From assembly GCA_034008185.1 (NCBI GenBank), contig CM067081.1, positions 67,198,054 to 67,262,053 on the forward strand: a DNA stretch of 64,000 nucleotides, written 5' to 3'. Position numbers and translations under genes: made by a program. This stretch comes from Gorsachius magnificus. Its lineage: Eukaryota > Chordata > Aves > Pelecaniformes > Ardeidae. Below are positions 52,201-62,599 of this stretch, one piece after another. The first letter of the stretch is position 1. Each line of letters begins with the position of its first letter. The notes below the pieces were generated by a model, which saw nothing but the letters and a program-made list of their open reading frames with translations, did not search any database and had not been told where the DNA came from.

Positions 52201-55200
52201 TACTAGCCAGGTTCCAACAACTAGCCCAGCACCAACTGCATCACCCCCAAATCCTGCAGTTGGTAAATACAATGTGACTGGTCCAAATGGAACTTGTGTA
52301 CTTGCCTACATGGGGTTACAGCTTAATATCACCTATCTAAAAAAAGATGAAAAGGTACATTTCTTTTTTTCAGCTTCCTTCTTTGGGTGAAACTTGGTAA
52401 ATGGTTATCCTATAACTTTTCTTCTTTAAAAATCCCAGTTGTTTTGTAGTGTTCACCCATGATTGTCTTCTATTTGAATTGCTTAACTTGGACAAGACTA
52501 GTGACAATTCAAGCAGTTCTCTTCTACTGAAAGTGGTCATTAAAGATTTTTCCATTCAGTAAGAGTACTAAACTTGTCTGTCAAATCCAGGAGGTGTATA
52601 CAGCCATTCCACAGGAGCGGTAAAAATTATCAAGATATGAATAGGGAGAATCCTATTACCAAAGATGCCATCTAAACAAGATTTTTAAATTGTTAAATAA
52701 AATACTGGAATTTGGCCTGAGGCACCGGAATGAAAACAGGGAATGACTATTAGAAGGGAAAATTATTACTGCTGTAAAACCGGACAGGCTTGTGGCTTAA
52801 GTTAACTTCCAGCCAGCACCAAAAAGGCTTGGGTTTGATTTGAGTGCTTAAGAGCTACTCAATAGCTGATCTTAACAGCAAAACTGCTACATGGTTTATG
52901 TAAGATCCAGCCCCAGAACAGGTTCTTTCCCTCTATTTTTGATGCAAAGCCCAGTTTGCCAGCCCCATGGGCAAACCTGTTACCCGCTAACCAGTAAGGC
53001 AAAGCTATGAGCATAATCCCAAAGGCACTGCTGAAGGCCCTCGATAGGAAACAGTGACTAAGGGTCGGCAAACCTCTATATTCAGTAAAGTTTTGTTATA
53101 AGGACCATTGATTGCAAGCTGCTTTTTCCTGTCCTGTGGCTTAATCTGAGGTAACGAGGACAAGTGCAGGCCAACAAATTATGGCTGCTTTTGTGTGTCT
53201 GAAGTTGGATCTCTGTGATAAAGGACCTGGTGTGAGGAGGGTGGTACCTGTATAGGATTTAGCTGCCTCGTGCTGTATGTGGTGGTGCAGAGGGATCTAT
53301 TGCATTTATTTATGATGATGACGACTGAGTGGTAAAATCACGAGTGCTGATAGCTGGTGTGTGGCTGTACCGTAGTGGTTCTGACAGACTGTGTTTATCC
53401 ACCTTAATTGTGTGAAATTCCCGAAGCTGTGTCCGGTAGCACGGCATTCTAGCTCTGCTGGAACAGCTGATTTCCAGTGTGATGGCCAGTGAGGAGGTGG
53501 AAAATGGGTTTTCCAAAGTCATGTGAGGGTCAACTAAGAGCTACTGGAGGTTTCTATTGGATTGTTCAGCGAGTGCATTTAACCCACAGCCTTCTGCAGA
53601 GACAGGACAGTATAAAATCACGTACCATTGGCAAAGCGAAAGCATGTTGAACTGAAGTGACGTGCAAGATGATCATGCTTACAGGCAGTTCCCTTGATTA
53701 TGTCAAAGCAGTATTTTACAGCTCGTGGCCCCCTACGTAGTGGTGGTTGCTAATGGTTTTCCTTATGCTGCTAGGACCAAAGTTGTTTAGCGTGGAGAAA
53801 GCGACAGGTTATTGGCTGCAGCCAGTCAGGGCTGCAGAAAGCTTCATTAGGCACACAAAGATGCGCTCTGTTCTCTGTAGCAGCCTGGTCACTCAGGTGC
53901 AGCTTACAGCAGCCTGTCACTTGCACATGTATCTGCCCAGTTGTCTGTAAAATGTGTGGGCAAACACAGCGTTGTAGGCATGTGAGCACAAGGAAGCTCG
54001 AAGTTGACTGAATGTATGGTGATGTATTGGACTCTTCAAATGTCGTAACTGATCCTATTCTCTCATAGATGGGATTGGATTTGCTGAATTTCATACCACG
54101 TAATACAACTTCTTCTGGGACATGCGACAATACGTCTGCCTTCTTGAATCTGATGTTTGAGAAAACAAGGGTTATCTTCCACTTTGCGTTGGTAAGAATC
54201 TCTAGATAAAGCCTGTAGCATCCGCAGGACTTCTCACATGGGAAAACTAACTGGGGCAAGTGCAAGAGAAAAAAGATGCAACTACAGGAAGGGGAGTAAA
54301 TAATTCCTTTGGTTTTAATACTAGGATTTAGAGGGTTTAATACTTGGTAACTGTTGTGAGGAAAGAATATGTACACGTATGTACACACACATATATACAG
54401 ACAGACATCTATTTGGTTTGGGGAATTTGCTTTATTGCCTACTGTCTGAAGCTTCTTGCCCAACCTGAGAACAGTTCTACTGCAGCCTGTGACAAACAGG
54501 TACCTCATCTAACTGTACACGTCTGGAACTGGATTTAAGTCCTCGTTTATATTCTGTGTACAGCCCTAGAGCCTCGTGAGCTTGTCTTACAGACTCCTGT
54601 GATGGTTGGAAATCCTGTTTCCCACAGCCCTGCCCCAGTACTGTATTAGAGCTGTGTACCCTTGAGGACTGAATCTGCTGTGTCAGCTTCATGCTGCTTT
54701 CAATACTTGTGGAATTGATCAAATGTGATCAACTGGACCTGTTGCTATTAAGGGACTCTCCACATCTCTGTAGGGTACCCAGCTGCTTTAAAGCTGTGTC
54801 TGTAGCACACGTGAGGCATGCGTGGGACTATACCTTTAGTGTGGAGGTCACGTTAGCAGTCTGAGGGAGGGGTGGCAGTCCCCCTTTCACTCCCCTAAAG
54901 TGATCTTCCCTAAGGTGCACACCTTCTGTAGCTTTTCTCTCTCAAAGTGCAGTTAAGATCTTCCTTTGGATGCTAATCCCAATGGTGGACTATCCTTTGA
55001 AAACCTTTCTCAAAATGTATGTGGAATTGAACTCAAATCTTAACAGCTTATGTTGTACATCATTACCTTGAATGACAACCGCTGGTTTGTTTTTGTTTTT
55101 TTTTTTAAAAAGAATGCAAGTATTGAAAAATTCTTCTTGCAAGGTGTGAATGTAAGCACGACTCTGCCTTCTGAAGCAAAAGGTAGGGACTTCTAAGAAG

Positions 55201-56349
55201 TTTACTTTCAGTGACTACGTCTGTAACTATTAAGGGTTGCCTGCATTAAATAACCCGTTAGAAACACTGGGGATGAATGTATCGACTTTAAGCTCTTTGA
55301 GCTTACAGCTCCTGCTCTTCAGGATTCTGTAATCAGACGTTCTCCTCCACAGTTCCAAAGTTTGAAGCATCGAACAACAGCATGAGCGAGCTGAGAGCTA
55401 CAGTTGGGAACTCCTACAAGTGCAGTGCAGAGGAGAATCTCCAGGTCACGGACAAAGCCCTTGTCAATGTATTTAATGTTCAGATCCAGGTTTTCAAGAT
55501 CGATGGAGACAAATTTGGGGCAGGTAAGACGTTTACGTTTTGGGGGAGAGCAGAACCTAAGATTTGTGAAGTGCACTTTGATATCAATGTGTAATATTCT
55601 GTAGTCCAGTGTCAGCTTGTAGGCGCTGTGCTTTGTCTCTGCATGCCCTGTTACAGATGTTACAGGGGCTGATAAATGCCCGAGTTGAGGCTAGCACAAG
55701 AAGTGTGTAAAAAGCTTTGAAATATTGAAATAACTGGGACCTGTTCCTCATGGTCCAGAGAAGAGTTAAGGAAGAGCGTTAACTTCCCCTCCTAACCGTG
55801 TGCAGGCAGTTGTACGAAAGGGGCAAAGTTCTGGGAAGTTCCTGACTCTTAGTGCTGTCCTTTGTGACTGTGGTTAAAGCAAAGCGGCTAGGGGAGGAAA
55901 GGCACAGATATATTTACGATAGCTAAGCTTCATGTAACAGTAGCAGCTCTTGAGAAGGAAACAATTATTTTAAATCACTCTATTGTGCATCCAACTAGCA
56001 CTGGAAAGACTTCGTCCTGTATGATCATAGCGGACTTGGCTTCCTTTTGGTTGTTGGTTAAGCTAGAAGTTAATTTGAGCTGGTTCTATCTGTGTGCTGA
56101 GAGCAGACACATGAAGTTCTGGATGTAGCCATCTGCTGGTGCACTAGTGCCTAACATGGATCTTTCTCTCTCCCTCTCTCCCTCTCTCTCCCCCCCCCCC
56201 CCTCTCCAGTGGAAGAATGTCAACTGGATGAAAATAACATGCTGATCCCTATCATAGTTGGTGCAGCCCTTGCTGGTCTTGTTCTAATTGTCTTGATTGC
56301 TTACTTGATTGGCAGAAAGAGGAGCCATGCTGGATATCAAACAATTTGA
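37188..56349 (+). CDS. LAMP1: LAMP1, lysosome-associated membrane glycoprotein 1, complete
   Basis: Nine coding exons (37188-37239, 46668-46783, 48073-48286, 48392-48553, 52119-52354, 54069-54191, 55113-55182, 55353-55523, 56210-56349) join in phase to 427 residues; human LAMP1 has 417. Signal peptide residues 1 to about 22 (MARAQGARGLLAAAALLGFL, then QA), first luminal domain about 23-181, Ser/Thr/Pro hinge about 188-222, second luminal domain to about 390, one membrane helix about 393-416, and an 11-residue tail RKRSHAGYQTI. The tail carries GYQTI, the Tyr motif that adaptor complexes use to send LAMP1 to lysosomes. I count 17 N-glycosylation sequons and 8 luminal Cys, enough for the family's four disulfides. 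The KRSHAGYQTI tail identifies LAMP1 and not LAMP2. The start has no upstream in-frame alternative with a better signal peptide. Confidence 0.97.
37240..46667 (+). other. LAMP1 intron 1, 9.4 kb
   Basis: The first 440 bp are CpG-rich, with a G12 run at 37343-37354. It holds a CR1 3' fragment at 41866-42074. The rest is ordinary AT-leaning sequence with short chance frames. No further gene or exon recognised. Confidence 0.75.
41866..42074 (+). mobile_element. CR1 3' fragment
   Basis: Plus-oriented 3' end of a CR1 element: gaggaagaactttactctga, ggttgtggagtctccttctc and ggttggactggatgatctcc are followed by ggtcccttccaggccctgcc and attctgtgattcta. It is a subfamily different from the long copies in the window. 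Confidence 0.9.
46668..46783 (+). CDS. LAMP1: LAMP1 exon 2
   Basis: Acceptor ttgacag and donor gtaagg flank 116 nt. It finishes the signal peptide and starts the first luminal domain (SSSFEVKDSTGKVCIIADLT, then VAFSVEYKSNGQKE) with one luminal Cys. Confidence 0.95.
46784..48072 (+). other. LAMP1 intron 2, 1.3 kb
   Basis: AT-rich intron; nothing recognisable. Confidence 0.75.
48073..48286 (+). CDS. LAMP1: LAMP1 exon 3
   Basis: Acceptor ccccacag and donor gtaaaa flank 214 nt encoding FAHFFLPQNATVEPQSSCGK and so on to VFHYNLSDATLFHNSTA plus one base. It contains five N-glycosylation sequons and one Cys. Confidence 0.96.
48392..48553 (+). CDS. LAMP1: LAMP1 exon 4
   Basis: Acceptor tttttacag and donor gtaggt flank 162 nt encoding GEAKRVSHKTIIQAYMGTKY, RCINSKQVNMKSVNITFSN and VTLEAYLTNGTFSMN. 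The last Asn forms a sequon (NKT) only when joined to exon 5. The 105-nt intron before it is in frame and free of stops. Confidence 0.95.
48554..52118 (+). other. LAMP1 intron 4, 3.6 kb
   Basis: No gene or transposon recognised; T-rich runs at about 50052-50067 and 50334-50343. The frame through exon 4 stays open to 48633, so use of an intronic poly(A) site would give a short soluble form, but no clear signal was seen. Confidence 0.7.
52119..52354 (+). CDS. LAMP1: LAMP1 exon 5, hinge
   Basis: Acceptor ctctccag and donor gtacat flank 236 nt. It encodes KTECAEDMVST, then the mucin-like hinge made of TTSQVP-type hexapeptides, then VGKYNVTGPNGTCVLAYMGL and QLNITYLKKDEK, which opens the second luminal domain. 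The hinge repeat is an 18-bp DNA repeat (52184-52237). Confidence 0.95.
52184..52237 (+). repeat. 18-bp coding repeat in the LAMP1 hinge
   Basis: The unit actagccaggttccgact starts at 52184, again at 52202 with one change, and in degenerate form at 52220, encoding TSQVPT, TSQVPT and TSPAPT. Period 18 keeps the frame. Confidence 0.92.
52355..54068 (+). other. LAMP1 intron 5, 1.7 kb
   Basis: Nothing recognisable. The long minus frame that begins beyond exon 6 and ends at 53771 is a shadow over exon 6 and its flanks. Confidence 0.75.
54069..54191 (+). CDS. LAMP1: LAMP1 exon 6
   Basis: Acceptor ctcatag and donor gtaaga flank 41 codons encoding MGLDLLNFIPRNTTSSGTCD, then NTSAFLNLMFEKTRVIFHFA and L. 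Two sequons and one Cys of the second luminal domain. Confidence 0.95.
54192..55112 (+). other. LAMP1 intron 6, 0.9 kb
   Basis: No gene or mobile element recognised; a small CA/TA-rich stretch at about 54370-54405. Confidence 0.75.
55113..55182 (+). CDS. LAMP1: LAMP1 exon 7
   Basis: The acceptor is a T-run followed by taaaaag, so six bases of A/AG separate the pyrimidine tract from the exon; donor gtaggg. Seventy nt encode NASIEKFFLQGVNVSTTLPS, then EAK plus one base. Two sequons. Confidence 0.93.
55353..55523 (+). CDS. LAMP1: LAMP1 exon 8
   Basis: Acceptor ctccacag and donor gtaaga flank 171 nt encoding VPKFEASNNSMSELRATVGN, SYKCSAEENLQVTDKALVNV and FNVQIQVFKIDGDKFGA. One sequon and one Cys. 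Confidence 0.95.
55524..56209 (+). other. LAMP1 intron 8, 0.7 kb
   Basis: Ends in an unusually long CT/C tract (56161-56207) that makes up the polypyrimidine tract of the last acceptor. Otherwise no feature. Confidence 0.8.
56161..56207. repeat. CT-rich simple repeat with C12
   Basis: tctc and ctctctcc units run into twelve C (56191-56202), then ctctccag. It overlaps the polypyrimidine tract of the last LAMP1 intron. Confidence 0.9.
56210..56349 (+). CDS. LAMP1: LAMP1 exon 9, membrane segment and sorting tail
   Basis: It encodes VEECQLDENNMLIPIIVGAA, LAGLVLIVLIAYLIG and the tail RKRSHAGYQTI, then TGA (56347-56349). It carries the last luminal Cys, the single transmembrane helix and the GYQTI lysosome signal. 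This C-terminus is diagnostic of LAMP1. Confidence 0.97.
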
Positions 56350-57225
56350 TGACTTGCACTAAAATCCAGTGTAGATGAAAAGCAATTGCAAGAAGCTGGG
56401 GAAACCCCCCCCCCCATTTCCCCCGAGATAAGATTGATGTTGTAAGGGAACACCTTTTCTTGCAAATTGCTGCTTCTTTAAAGTCTGCTTTATTAAATGT
56501 GAAATCATCTTGCAGCATTTAACTATGCACAAAAATAACTTCTGAAAATTCTGGTGTTTAATTTTGCTAACTAGTTTAAATATTTACCCACTTAGAAACA
56601 AGCTAAAAGTTTTTAAGGGTGCTTTTTTGGAATTGGCATAAGGTAAGGTCAGCTAAAGACTCCAGAGAGGGATGTTGCTAATTCACACTGACTCAATTTC
56701 AGAACTCTTAACAAAGGGAAAAGGTTCGTTCTTCGTACTGCTGCCATCCAGCGATGATGATAATGATACTTATGATGCGTTTAAAGAAATTCAGTAACAA
56801 TTGACAAAATTGAAATGTAAAATCTAAACTCCACCTTGTCTTTTAGGTGTGTATTTTTTACTAAGCTTTAAACTCAATGCCTGGCACATGCAGGGTGTGA
56901 ACAACGCAATACTCGAACCTTACAGGAACTCTTGATGATTGGACAACTCCCCTGTTTGATATTTTTGATGCTATGCCAGCTTGTTAGGAGCTGGTACTTT
57001 TTTAAAATGGGTGTTATTTTTATTTACGTTTTTTTGTAAAGTGATTTCAGTCTCTTCTGTTGGAAGGTCCAGAGAGATCCTGTTACTGCACATGTGTACA
57101 ATATAGATCTCAATCTGCTGAATCTCTTGCTTTAAACTTGGCTGGGTGGTTGTACACTTTAAGGATCAGTTCTTATGTATGCATTGCCTGTAACAATGCT
57201 AATAAAAACACTTTTTTTCTGTATA
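56350..57225 (+). other. LAMP1: LAMP1 3' UTR
   Basis: About 0.87 kb after the stop up to AATAAA (57201-57206), followed about 25 bases later by TGTTGCTGATCACT. Contains an 11-base C run (56405-56415). The 3' end is inferred. Confidence 0.75.
57201..57206 (+). promoter_or_regulatory. LAMP1 poly(A) signal
   Basis: AATAAA followed by T-rich and GT-rich sequence, 0.85 kb after the stop. It is the first AATAAA after the LAMP1 stop. Confidence 0.75.
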
Positions 57226-59089
57226 TCTTAGTGTTGCTGATCACTCTTCAAAACATTTGACCGTTTAGTAAGTGCTAAAGTCTTGCTTTGGCTCTACTTT
57301 GAGGGCTTGAGGCAATCCTTAGTGTGGAGTTATGTTAAAAGAACTGTTTAAGTTCTTTTCTCTGTGTGGCGCAAAGGTGAGGCTTAACTCTGTGTCTTCA
57401 AAACAGGGCACTGTTCTGGACTTTGTGCTTGGCAACAGTAAAGCTGCTGCGTATCAGTAACCTGAGATCTGGAGAAGGTAACTCTCTTACATTAAGCCAG
57501 TTGCTGAGAAATGCCAGTGTGTTGGTCTGCCCTGCTCAGCTACCTGCTAAGACACACAGTGTAAGGACTGCGTAAATTACATCTTATGTTGTGTTTTGAA
57601 GTTGGATTCTTACCACAGAGTAGGAAACACATGTCTGCTGAGGTCAGTGTGTGTTGTAATGCGCTTTGTGTTTAAAGCTTCCCTCGCTCCCTCCTGCAGA
57701 AAGGCTTTGGTGTTAACAGTACTAGCTACACAGGGCAGGAGTCAAGGCACACTGAAACACTGCACAGAACACTATTCTTCTGACAATGACCTGAATGTGT
57801 GGGAATAAGGGTGGAATATTTTGGCTCGTCTGCCCAGCTACCTTGAAGGTACCTGGGAACTATGGATTTGCTAGTGGTGAATAAACTAGTATTTTCTAAT
57901 ACCTGCTGATATAAGTCTGGTACTGCTACTGTCCTTACATGTCAGTACTCAAGGAAAAAGGTGTTGGTCTGGTGCCATAAACGATGGGGTGGCTTGGAGT
58001 CATACTGCTGAGTAGCTGTCTCTGCTTGGCTGCTTCCTCTGAAATGCAGTACTTAAAGCGGGCCTATAGGAAACATGGGGACAGTCTTTTTAGCAGGGCC
58101 AGTTGTGACAGGAGAAGGGGTAATGGTTTTAAACTAAAGGAGGGCATATTTATACTAGATACAAGGAAGAAATTCTTTACGATGAGAGTGGTGAAACACT
58201 GGAAGGGGGTGCCCGGAGAGGTGGTGGATGCCCCATCCCTGGAAACATTCAAGGCCAGGTTGGACGGGGCTCTGAGCAACCTGATCTAGTTAGTGGTGTC
58301 CCTGCTCACTGCAGGGGGGTTGGACTAGATGGCCTCTAAAATATAAACCTTCCTTGACAAGGAGTGAAGATAACTTGGAGTAGAGTGGTGTTAAAAAGGC
58401 AAGGTATTCAACAGGGAGAACAAAAAGCACAGATTGCTGGCCTCCCTTCAGTTGTCTTCCCTCCCTTCCCCAGCGGAAAGGCAAGGGAAAGGATTTGGCC
58501 ACGAGAGGGCTCTGTAAGGATGAGAAAGCAATTCCCCAGTACCCGGCCCCAGCAGGGCTGGAGGCAGCCTAGGGGCAAGGCTGGTGCTTTGCTTGTTTCT
58601 GCCCAGCGGTAGGATATTTAAACTTGCATTAAGGTACGGCTTTGGATATGCCCGATGTCTCACCCTGTCAAGGAATTTGTTTCTGGCTGGCTTTACAGCA
58701 TCTACTTTCAGCATCCCTTACAACAATGTGAGAAATGCTACTTACAGATCTGAGTCAAATTATTTGTTACTGTGTTGGAGCTAGAAGAGCCTGAATAAAC
58801 ATTAGAATATTAAGAGTGGTTATAGAGGATTTTTTGCTGCTGCTTTGTGTAGCCCGGACTTGCATGTGTTCCCTGCTGCCTTCACCTGAAGAGCTGTTAT
58901 ACACTGCATAGAGTAACTGTTGGTGAAGATAGCGATCACTTTCCTCACTGGGGTCTGGCCCTGTGCTTTGCCATATTTGAGTCCCTTAAGGGACAGCAGC
59001 GAGGAAGAAGGAAGATGCTTGTATTTGATCCAACTAGTGGCAGTCAAGAAAGAGATCTGATATCTTACTCTCTTTACACCAAGAAACAG
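57226..59089. other. Tail-to-tail intergenic region LAMP1 / GRTP1
   Basis: Contains the CR1 piece at 58047-58338; no gene recognised in the rest. Further + strand AATAAA hexamers (for example 58794-58799) could serve longer LAMP1 transcripts. Confidence 0.65.
58047..58338 (+). mobile_element. CR1 fragment truncated at both ends
   Basis: Plus orientation. It starts at QYLKRAYRKHGDSLFSRASC, goes to [15 protein letters not shown] and continues into ggttggactagatggcctct, but stops at aaa/atataaacc without the ttccaaccc block and ATTCTATG repeats that end the other copies. The frame is open but covers only the ORF2 C-terminus. Confidence 0.92.
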
Positions 59090-59527
59090 GTTCTGACAAA
59101 TTAAATTAATTTATTTTATACAAATGATAGGGGTGTCACGGTTAATACAGTAGGAAGGATATGTAATTTTATACATGTGTTCTCTTTTAACATTACAAAA
59201 TGCCCTGAAAAGACAAGGACGGTGACTGCTTTTTTAAAAGGAGTGTCCTGACACTGATCACATTCTACTCTGAAAACACTTTAATCCTGTTTAAAAAAAA
59301 AAAAAAAACAAAAAAAAAAACCACCACCAAAAACCCAACAGAATCACCAGTTCCAGTTATGAATTCTGACATACAGTACAAAGTGTCAACAACACTTACT
59401 TGAAAGGCAGGAAAAATTGGTCAAGTGTCAGTTAACTCATGGAAAGCTTAAAGTGTGCTTTAGTCAGTGCAAATAGAGGAATGTGTCAATTGCTGTAGTA
59501 TCTGACCACCTGGCTAAATCTGGTGCG
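59090..59527 (-). other. GRTP1: GRTP1 3' UTR (extent inferred)
   Basis: Minus-strand sequence after the TAA down to an AATAAA (59115-59110 on the minus strand). It includes long A runs on + (59292-59307 and 59309-59318), which would be U runs in the transcript. Confidence 0.6.
59110..59115 (-). promoter_or_regulatory. GRTP1 poly(A) signal candidate
   Basis: tttatt on + reads AATAAA on -, 0.41 kb after the GRTP1 stop. Confidence 0.6.
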
Positions 59528-59617
59528 TTATCCCTGAGAAAGCAGCTTCTCTCTGCAAGTCTCTCGGAGTTTGTTGATTGTTGCCATGGACAAGCTTCCA
59601 GGGTCTGTGAATATTTT
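59528..59617 (-). CDS. GRTP1: GRTP1 last coding exon
   Basis: Acceptor gcccccag on the minus strand opens 29 codons and TAA: KIFTDPGSLSMATINKLRET then CREKLLSQG. Too short to stand out as an open frame; found by family resemblance and splice phase. Confidence 0.9.
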   Translation of the reverse strand, partial: KIFTDPGSLSMATINKLRETCREKLLSQG

Positions 59618-62253
59618 CTGGGGGCGAAAGGAGAGAATTCTTAGTTGATTCTGGCTCTGACCAACACCCTGGAATTGTCACATAATTCTCTGAAGTGTGA
59701 AATCCCTGCTTTGGTACCCATACTGTGACAGCGCTTACTGCTGGTTGGCCTCCCTGGAACACGGGAGATCTTCATCTACTCTGCTGTTAAGCCATGGTAA
59801 ACCTGCAGCTCGTAACAAGTGCCCTATGTTATGCAAAAGCAATACTACCAAAAAAAGCTAGTTTGAATGTAAGTGTCCAGTTAAAACTATTACAGAAGGC
59901 ATTTGTGTTGATGGATGGTGGGCGTATTTAGAAGCTATCCTGGGTAATGCTACAAAGCACCCGTGCATTTCTCATGTGGTGCTAGCATAGGGTGTTCAGG
60001 CTCTGGAACACATATGTATGTACACCGCTATGTTCCTACTGCAAAAAAATCAGTCTTAATCCCTCATTATGCTACCTTTGCTGCTTCTTCTCTACTGTGA
60101 TTTCCAGAGTAGCAATGTATATGGATGTAAGAATTTGAGGCATTTCAAATGCTGTCACACATATTGGGAATAGTTTTTTGCTTTGACTTGTTGTTCAAGA
60201 ACAATACATTTGTTTTCAGTGCTTTATCTAAAACTTTGACTGAACAAAACTACGATGCAAGCCGCAAGTTTGTGCACTTTAATCTGCAGTTAAGACGTGG
60301 GCCACTCAGCTCTCTGTAGTTGTAACTGACAACTCTGGAGATGAGATTTTTTTGAGCCAGTTTTGAATAGCCTTCTGGTAAAGAGGTCTGCATTCCATTA
60401 AACTAGAAACTATGTTTTGTTCAGGGGGAGGGGAGACATAAAATATTCAGCTGTCACTGCCTCCACTGGTACCACTCTCTGTTCTGCTGGGGAAAAAAAC
60501 CCAGAAATAACACAATCAAACCCAAAAGTACGTGTTTTGAAGTTACATAAGAACCTAACCTAAATTGTTTATGTAATTGCCTTGAAAACCTCCTTACTAC
60601 AGTCACCAACACAGTTAAAATAAGTATTTTATTCAGAGTAACTGCAAGAAAACAGCTGATTTTCTAAAAACAGCTGCTGTAAAATGTAACTAAAGGGCTG
60701 GGGGGTGGGGGGAAGTCCTTCAAGGACAAGAGCTTGTATCAACCTCTGAACTGGTATTCTCATGGTGGTTAATACTTAACACAACTCTTACTCTAAACCC
60801 TTTATGGAATGGGAAAACCCTTCAAATGTCTCCCTTCTAAATTAAGCTATACCTGCGATTTATTTTTCCCTTGCTCCTTTAATTAAAAGGTTCACAAACA
60901 TTACTAAGTTAAGCTTGTTTTTCATCTATATGAGCAAAGATAAAATGTAACATAAATGACATCCTACTATGACAGACCCCATGCACAGAGCACTGACGTG
61001 AGCACAAAACTCTTTGGGGAGTAAAAGTCACCAACTGGGATGCAGTTTTGTGCACATTTAGCAAACAGTGACAGTGGAGTTGGACAAGACTGTTATGCTC
61101 CTGTTTGGTTTTGGGGTTGGTTTTTTTTTTTCCAATTAGTATCTTCCACATTTCAGTCTTCTGAGTTAAGCTCTGAATCTAGTGCTTTATACAGGTTTGG
61201 CATCCAACCTATTAATAGTTTACAAGAATAATTCTTAGTTTGCAGGTTGTCCTAAGATTTAAGCACCCAACTTCATGGAATTTGTCTGGAAAAAAGAACT
61301 TGGCACCACCTTTTTGTTCTTTGCCTAAACAATGCTTTATATTCTGGCACTATGAAGATTTAGAAATGCAAGTTTAAAATTCATTTTGTGTCTATTCTAC
61401 AAAATTCTATTATAATTCATCTGAAAAAAGCACAGGAACACAATGCATAGTTCACGGAAAGAATGCACTAAAGCTTTTTTCTTGTCAGATTTCCTGCCTT
61501 AACTGGTAAAAAGGGCAAAAAGAATTTTTTGTCCCTGAATGACAGATGATGTGAATGTCTTAATGCATATGGATTGAGATGATGATACTTTAAAAAAAAA
61601 AAAAAAAGTTTAAAGGGTTTGCATTTGTTATATAAAAACATTCTTCATCCTTTTGACAATTCCTACAGATACATTTCTCCTAACTGTATCTATCTTTTTG
61701 ATGGAGCAAGACATTTCTAAGTCAGTCTTGGTTTTAATTTGTAACTACTAAAAGCTGCAGAGAATTTACCTGCATGAAGCTGTGACACTCCGTTACAAAT
61801 GTTCCTTTGGTGATCTGCTTAAATTTATCACAAATGTCAGGGAAATTCGTGGCTTCCAAAATAAAAGCTTGGTGTTGCTTAATTAACGTTAAGGCCACGC
61901 GGAAGATGATCTTTGACCCCTCGTAGAATAAACAATCCCATATTCGGAGCACAGTCTATAGGAAAGGAAAGAATTCAGATTACAGCTGCTTGATTTCCAG
62001 GAGGTAATTATTAACTAAAGCACTACAAATGAAATAATGATTATGAGCGTATATTGAGAGAACTTTATGTTACCCATTACCTCTACTGGAAGAATGTCAA
62101 TGAACAAGCATATAAACCAGCGTGACACCACTAGGGTCCACATGACTCCGTGTCTTTCCATCAGCTCTGCCACAGCTGGAACTTTCATTTTCACAAGTTC
62201 TCCAAGGACTTCCTGGTCAGTTTTCAGGCCCAACATTGCAGGACTGTAATAAT
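59528..62253 (-). CDS. GRTP1: GRTP1, growth hormone-regulated TBC protein 1, last three coding exons
   Basis: A TBC-domain protein; by family knowledge such proteins stimulate GTP hydrolysis by Rab GTPases. On the minus strand three exons (62253-62081, 61955-61770, 59617-59528) join in phase to about 148 residues plus the TAA. They cover the C-terminal part of the TBC domain (YYSPAMLGLKTDQEVLGELV, LVVSRWFICLFIDILPVE, TVLRIWDCLFYEGSKIIFRV) and the short C-terminal tail ending REKLLSQG. The catalytic Arg and Gln fingers of the TBC domain lie in upstream exons beyond the window. The SRWFICLF...ILPVE and IWDCLFYEGSK strings and the LAMP1 neighbour point to GRTP1; another TBC1D family member is possible but less likely. 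Confidence 0.9.
59618..61769 (-). other. GRTP1 intron, 2.2 kb
   Basis: AT-rich; an A15 run at 61591-61607. No gene or element recognised. Confidence 0.75.
61770..61955 (-). CDS. GRTP1: GRTP1 exon (second from end)
   Basis: Acceptor cctatag and donor gtaaat on the minus strand flank 62 codons: TVLRIWDCLFYEGSKIIFRV, ALTLIKQHQAFILEATNFPD, ICDKFKQITKGTFVTECHSF, MQ. The intron between this and the exon before it is only 125 bp. Confidence 0.93.
62081..62253 (-). CDS. GRTP1: GRTP1 exon (third from end)
   Basis: On the minus strand acceptor ctccaag and donor gtaatg flank 173 nt. After two bases of an Asp codon it reads YYSPAMLGLKTDQEVLGELV, KMKVPAVAELMERHGVMWTL and VVSRWFICLFIDILPVE. Confidence 0.92.
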
Positions 62254-62599
62254 CTTGGAGAGAAGAAACCAAAATTCAGGAATCTGCGGATGTGATTTTT
62301 CCACAGAATTGAAGAGAGCGCCCTGTACAGATGAGTCTATAAAGGCACGTTGAGACTCTGAATCCCAAATGGGAGTGAATTAAACCACGCAGTAAAGATG
62401 TCTGCATGGTGGTCATACAGCACTTCTCTTTCAGCCAAGGCTGATCCCTCTACACCAACCCTTCATTCGCGCCTACCAAAGTATCTTCTTACTCTCCGAT
62501 GTTTTGTAGCAATTCACACTTCCTTCCCAAGGAAGGATAATCTGGGTAGTTTGTATCTACTAACTTAAACTACAAAAACCTTACTGATATTTGATAAGT
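62254..62599 (-). other. GRTP1 intron before the CR1
   Basis: Short unique intron stretch; no exon recognised upstream of 62253 in the window. Confidence 0.65.

Noticed and set aside
53771..54508. 245-codon minus-strand open frame
   Set aside because: It lies over LAMP1 exon 6 and its intron flanks, has no recognised domain, and exon 6 on + explains the conserved part.
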